Part shown: positions 61,640-64,000 of the stretch, piece by piece | Position numbering within the stretch: the stretch's first letter is position 1 | How the letters are laid out: each line of letters starts with the position of its first letter | NCBI RefSeq assembly: GCF_014648435.1 | Contig: NZ_BMRC01000004.1 | Coordinates: forward strand, 186,001 to 250,000 | DNA from: Nonomuraea spiralis | GTDB lineage: Bacteria > Actinomycetota > Actinomycetes > Streptosporangiales > Streptosporangiaceae | Length of the DNA: 64,000 nt | Reading direction: 5' to 3' | Notes under the pieces: generated by a model | Told to the model about the DNA's origin: nothing | The model's database searches: none | The model's input: the letters and a program-made list of their open reading frames with translations, nothing else | Program-made: the position numbers and the translations under genes

Positions 61640-61990
61640 TCATGCGTACAGGGCCGGGTTCAGGCCCGTGCAGTATCCGGCCGAGACGATCGTCGCCAGG
61701 GCCCATCCGATCATCAGCCCGAGCCCGAGGCCGAACGACCACGGCTTGCGCAGGATCGCGAGCGTGAGTCCCGTGCCGATGCCCAGGAGCAGCAGGAAGC
61801 CCGCTCCCGCGCCGATCGCCACCGACGAGCTCAGGCTCACCGCCAGAAGCCCGACGATCACGTTGACCACCAGGTAGCCGAAGACCCCGGCGAACGCCAG
61901 CGCGACCGTCAACCCTGGCCGGCGCGGCGGCCTCGGAGGGGTCGGAGGCGTCGGGGGATGTGGCGGGGGCGGTGGTGGCGGGATGCTCAC
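61640..61990 (-). CDS. Proline-rich small membrane protein (paralog A)
   Basis: A 116-residue paralog of the previous gene: a proline-rich start (IPPPPPPPHPPTPPTPPRPP), three membrane segments (LTVALAFAGVFGYLVVNVIVGLLAVSL, AIGAGAGFLLLLGIGTGLTLAIL, FGLGLGLMIGWALATIV) and the end SAGYCTGLNPALYA. GTG 61990 has GGGTG six bases upstream (GTG 61999 in frame is the alternative). It lies 9-18 bases after the response regulator, same strand, so kinase, regulator and membrane genes may be one transcript. Confidence 0.65.
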   Translation of the reverse strand: MSIPPPPPPPHPPTPPTPPRPPRRPGLTVALAFAGVFGYLVVNVIVGLLAVSLSSSVAIGAGAGFLLLLGIGTGLTLAILRKPWSFGLGLGLMIGWALATIVSAGYCTGLNPALYA

Positions 61991-62008
61991 GGCGTTCACC
62001 CTACGGGG

Positions 62009-62635
62009 CTAAAGCGACTCTGAGTAGTAAATCGCTGCCTGGACGCGGCTCTTCAGTCCCAGTTTGTTCAGCAGGCGGCTGACGTGGGTCTTTGTGGTGG
62101 CCTCGGCCATGTCGAGCTCTTTGGCGATCTCGGCGTTGGACAGTCCGCGGCCGATGCAGGCCAGCACCTCGCGTTCGCGTGGGGTCAGGGTTTCCGGGGC
62201 GGGCGGCTCCCTGCGGGGCGGTTGGTCGGCGAAGGCGGCGATCAGGCGTCTGGTGACTCCCGGTGAGATCATCCCCTCGCCGCCCGCAACCAGCCTTACC
62301 GCTTCGATCAGTGCGTCGGCCTCGGTGTTCTTCAGCAGGAAACCGGCCGCCCCCGCCCGGAGGGCGCCGAAGACGTACTCGTCCACGTCGAACGTCGTGA
62401 GGATCAGGACGTCGCTCACCCCCGCCAGTTCCCTGGTGGCGGAGATGCCGTCGAGGCGGGGCATGCGGATGTCCATGAGGACGACGTCGGGCCGCAGGTC
62501 GTGGGCCAGCCGCACGGCCTGCTCCCCGTCGGCGGCCTCGCCCACGACCTCGATGTCGCCGGCGCCGTCCAGGATCATCACGATCCCGGCCCGGACGGCC
62601 GCGTGATCGTCGGCCACCAACACCCTGATGCTCAT
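62009..62635 (-). CDS. NarL/LuxR-type response regulator
   Basis: A 208-residue response regulator. The receiver domain begins SIRVLVADDHAAVRAGI (acidic pair), with the phospho-acceptor Asp in DVVLMDIRMPRLDG, Thr in LILTTFD and Lys in GFLLKNTEA. The C-terminal LuxR HTH is LTPREREVLACIGRGLSNAEIAKELDMAEATTKTHVSRLLNKLGLKSRVQAAI. ATG 62635 overlaps the kinase stop (ATGA). It likely controls the downstream membrane/Lgt/radical SAM genes, by position. Confidence 0.93.
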   Translation of the reverse strand: MSIRVLVADDHAAVRAGIVMILDGAGDIEVVGEAADGEQAVRLAHDLRPDVVLMDIRMPRLDGISATRELAGVSDVLILTTFDVDEYVFGALRAGAAGFLLKNTEADALIEAVRLVAGGEGMISPGVTRRLIAAFADQPPRREPPAPETLTPREREVLACIGRGLSNAEIAKELDMAEATTKTHVSRLLNKLGLKSRVQAAIYYSESL

Positions 62636-64000
62636 GCCATGTCCATTTCACCGCCGCCGCTTTGAGGGCGTCCGTCGTCATCACCCGCGTCCTCGGCCCT
62701 CCGCCCCGGCGGGCCCTTGGCAACCCCCCGCAACACCACCCCACCACCCCCTACCGCCGAACCCCTCTGCTCGGACCTCCGCCCCTCCGACACCCCCGCA
62801 CCCGACCCCCTCTGCTCGGACCCCCGCCCCTCCGACACCGCCACACCCGAAACCCGCTCAACGGACGCCCGCTTCCCTGAGCCCTGCTCCCCCGGACCCC
62901 ACCCATCCGGCGCCCGCTCTCCCGAACCTCCCTCGCCCGACGCCCGCTTCCCCGAGCCCCGCTCGTTCGGTACGGCGGATGTCTGCTCCGTCGGGACCTG
63001 GGCCTTCGGGACCTGGGCCTTCGGAGGGCGTTCGCCGGACGTGCGGCGATCGAGGGGCCGTGGCGCGTCGAGCGAGGTGGGGAACGCCGCCGCGATCCGC
63101 CAGCCGTCCCCCCGTGGTCCCGCCTCGAAGAACCCGCCGACCAGCGAAGCCCGCTCGCGCATGCCGATCAGCCCCGCCCCCGAACCCGGCAACCGAGCAC
63201 CACGCCGGCCGACCTGGTTCTCGATCGTCAGCAGAACCTCGCCCGGGTCGTACGTCAGCGACACGACCACCGGCGCCTCGCCGTGCTTGAGCGCGTTGGT
63301 CAGCCCCTCCTGAAGGATCCGGTAGCCCGCCAGGTCCACCGAAGCCGGCACCTCCCGCAGCTCACCGTCGAACCGCAGCTCGACCGCCATCCCGGCCCGC
63401 CGCGTACGCTCGACCAGGCTCTCGGCGTCCGCCAGCCGCGGCCGGGTGGCCTCCAGCTCGGGCCCGTCCCCCTCGCGACCGCCGCCGTCCTCCCGCAGCA
63501 ACCCGATCATGTCGCGCATCTCGGCCAGCCCCTTGACGCTGTTCTCCCGTACGGACTCCATGACCTTGCGAACCGTCTCCCGATCCAGGTCCTTACGGGA
63601 CAGGGCTGCCGTCGACTGGATGGCAATGGCGCTGAAATGGTTCGCGATCATGTCGTGCAGCTCACGCGCCATCCGCGTACGCTCGGCCGCGATCGCGGCC
63701 TGCCGATCGAGCTCCGCCAGACGCGCGACCTGCTCGGCGCGCACCCGTTCAGCGGCCGCCCGGTCCCGCTGCTCCCGCAGCACCCAAGCCGTGGTCACGG
63801 GCGTGACCAGCACCAGCCCCGACTGGATGCCCATGACGGCCAGCAGCCGCCAGTCCGCCGCGACGACCGCTGCCACGGACCCGCCCACCACGGCCAGCAC
63901 CGTCGTGATCCCGAGCAGCCACCGAGCGAACCGCGCCGGCCCGTAGAGCGCCGCGGCGTAGAGATTGTCGGTGAACACCAGCATGGTGGCCAACGACGGC
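62632..64000 (-). CDS. Sensor histidine kinase (NarX/DesK-type), 5' end outside window
   Basis: The 3' part of a membrane kinase; the N-terminus is beyond base 64000. Visible parts: membrane helices (WLLGITTVLAVVGGSVAAVVAADWRLLAVMGIQSGLVLVTPV), the HisKA_3 helix with His in RTRMARELHDMIANHFSAIAIQS, and the ATPase part (YRILQEGLTNALKHGEAP, SGAGLIGMRERASLVGG). The C-terminal ~150 residues are low-complexity Gly/Ser/Glu/Arg repeats (GSGKRAS, GSGERAP, EQRGS) that are unusual in a kinase. It is coupled with the response regulator (ATGA). Confidence 0.88.
   Translation of the reverse strand, partial: PSLATMLVFTDNLYAAALYGPARFARWLLGITTVLAVVGGSVAAVVAADWRLLAVMGIQSGLVLVTPVTTAWVLREQRDRAAAERVRAEQVARLAELDRQAAIAAERTRMARELHDMIANHFSAIAIQSTAALSRKDLDRETVRKVMESVRENSVKGLAEMRDMIGLLREDGGGREGDGPELEATRPRLADAESLVERTRRAGMAVELRFDGELREVPASVDLAGYRILQEGLTNALKHGEAPVVVSLTYDPGEVLLTIENQVGRRGARLPGSGAGLIGMRERASLVGGFFEAGPRGDGWRIAAAFPTSLDAPRPLDRRTSGERPPKAQVPKAQVPTEQTSAVPNERGSGKRASGEGGSGERAPDGWGPGEQGSGKRASVERVSGVAVSEGRGSEQRGSGAGVSEGRRSEQRGSAVGGGGVVLRGVAKGPPGRRAEDAGDDDGRPQSGGGEMDMA

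Noticed and set aside
62650..63060. CRISPR-like or minisatellite array
   Set aside because: Repeats are degenerate and in frame with the kinase; no constant repeat/spacer pattern is present.

Overview
The window is high-GC actinomycete chromosome. GC-rich third codon positions, a SigE-type sigma factor pair, conservon-type signalling operons (roadblock/DUF742/small GTPase), streptogrisin-like protease and Lgt/SPFH/PrsW families point to a Streptosporangiales-like organism (for example the Nonomuraea/Microbispora group). That placement is an inference from gene content, not from a marker search.

Layout. 1-7.3 kb: purine and cell wall housekeeping (purA 3' end, GNAT, GDPD, CorA, purD-purC, MurA-like). 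Between corA and purD lies a compact structured RNA-like element. 7.4-12.9 kb: an orphan regulator, rhodanese, EamA exporter, HisC-like aminotransferase, and a coupled NrtR-like/GNAT pair. 13-22.2 kb: a surface polysaccharide block (DUF4434 protein, three glycosyltransferase genes, UDP-ManNAc dehydrogenase-like and UDP-GlcNAc 2-epimerase) that could make a ManNAcA-containing polymer. 22.2-27.2 kb: lipoprotein, flotillin/NfeD-like pair, spermidine-dehydrogenase-like flavoprotein coupled to a PrsW protease. 27.3-33.4 kb: a full conservon (cvnA-B-C-D) facing a second, incomplete one (kinase plus DUF742 only). 33.4-45.4 kb: mixed single genes (DUF998, beta-propeller, xylulokinase, MarR/VOC, B12-radical SAM, FMN reductase/HxlR, an MFS pump with a short leader peptide and hidden RBS, a streptogrisin-like protease whose signal peptide is out of frame at a C9 tract, two VOC genes).

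45.5-51.3 kb is an accessory, decaying region: a multiply frameshifted lipoprotein gene, DoxX and DHFR-like genes, three integrase C-terminal remnants, and a 78-bp direct repeat that reproduces the 3' half of a tRNA-Ser(GCU) gene. The repeat ends exactly in the anticodon loop. The intact tRNA is at 51146-51234 and a DUF4360/RTX secreted protein is the cargo between the repeats.

51.4-58.7 kb: YceI/MarR, two SigE-type sigma factors with partner genes, an AAA ATPase and a MaoC hydratase. 58.65-64 kb: a tightly packed minus-strand run of sensor kinase, response regulator, two paralogous proline-rich membrane proteins, an Lgt paralog lacking key Lgt residues, a radical SAM protein of the MJ0619/tetraether-synthase type, and a small membrane protein. 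The last three are translationally coupled. I regard this Lgt-like/radical SAM cassette as the best candidate for an undescribed system, probably lipid or lipoprotein modification.
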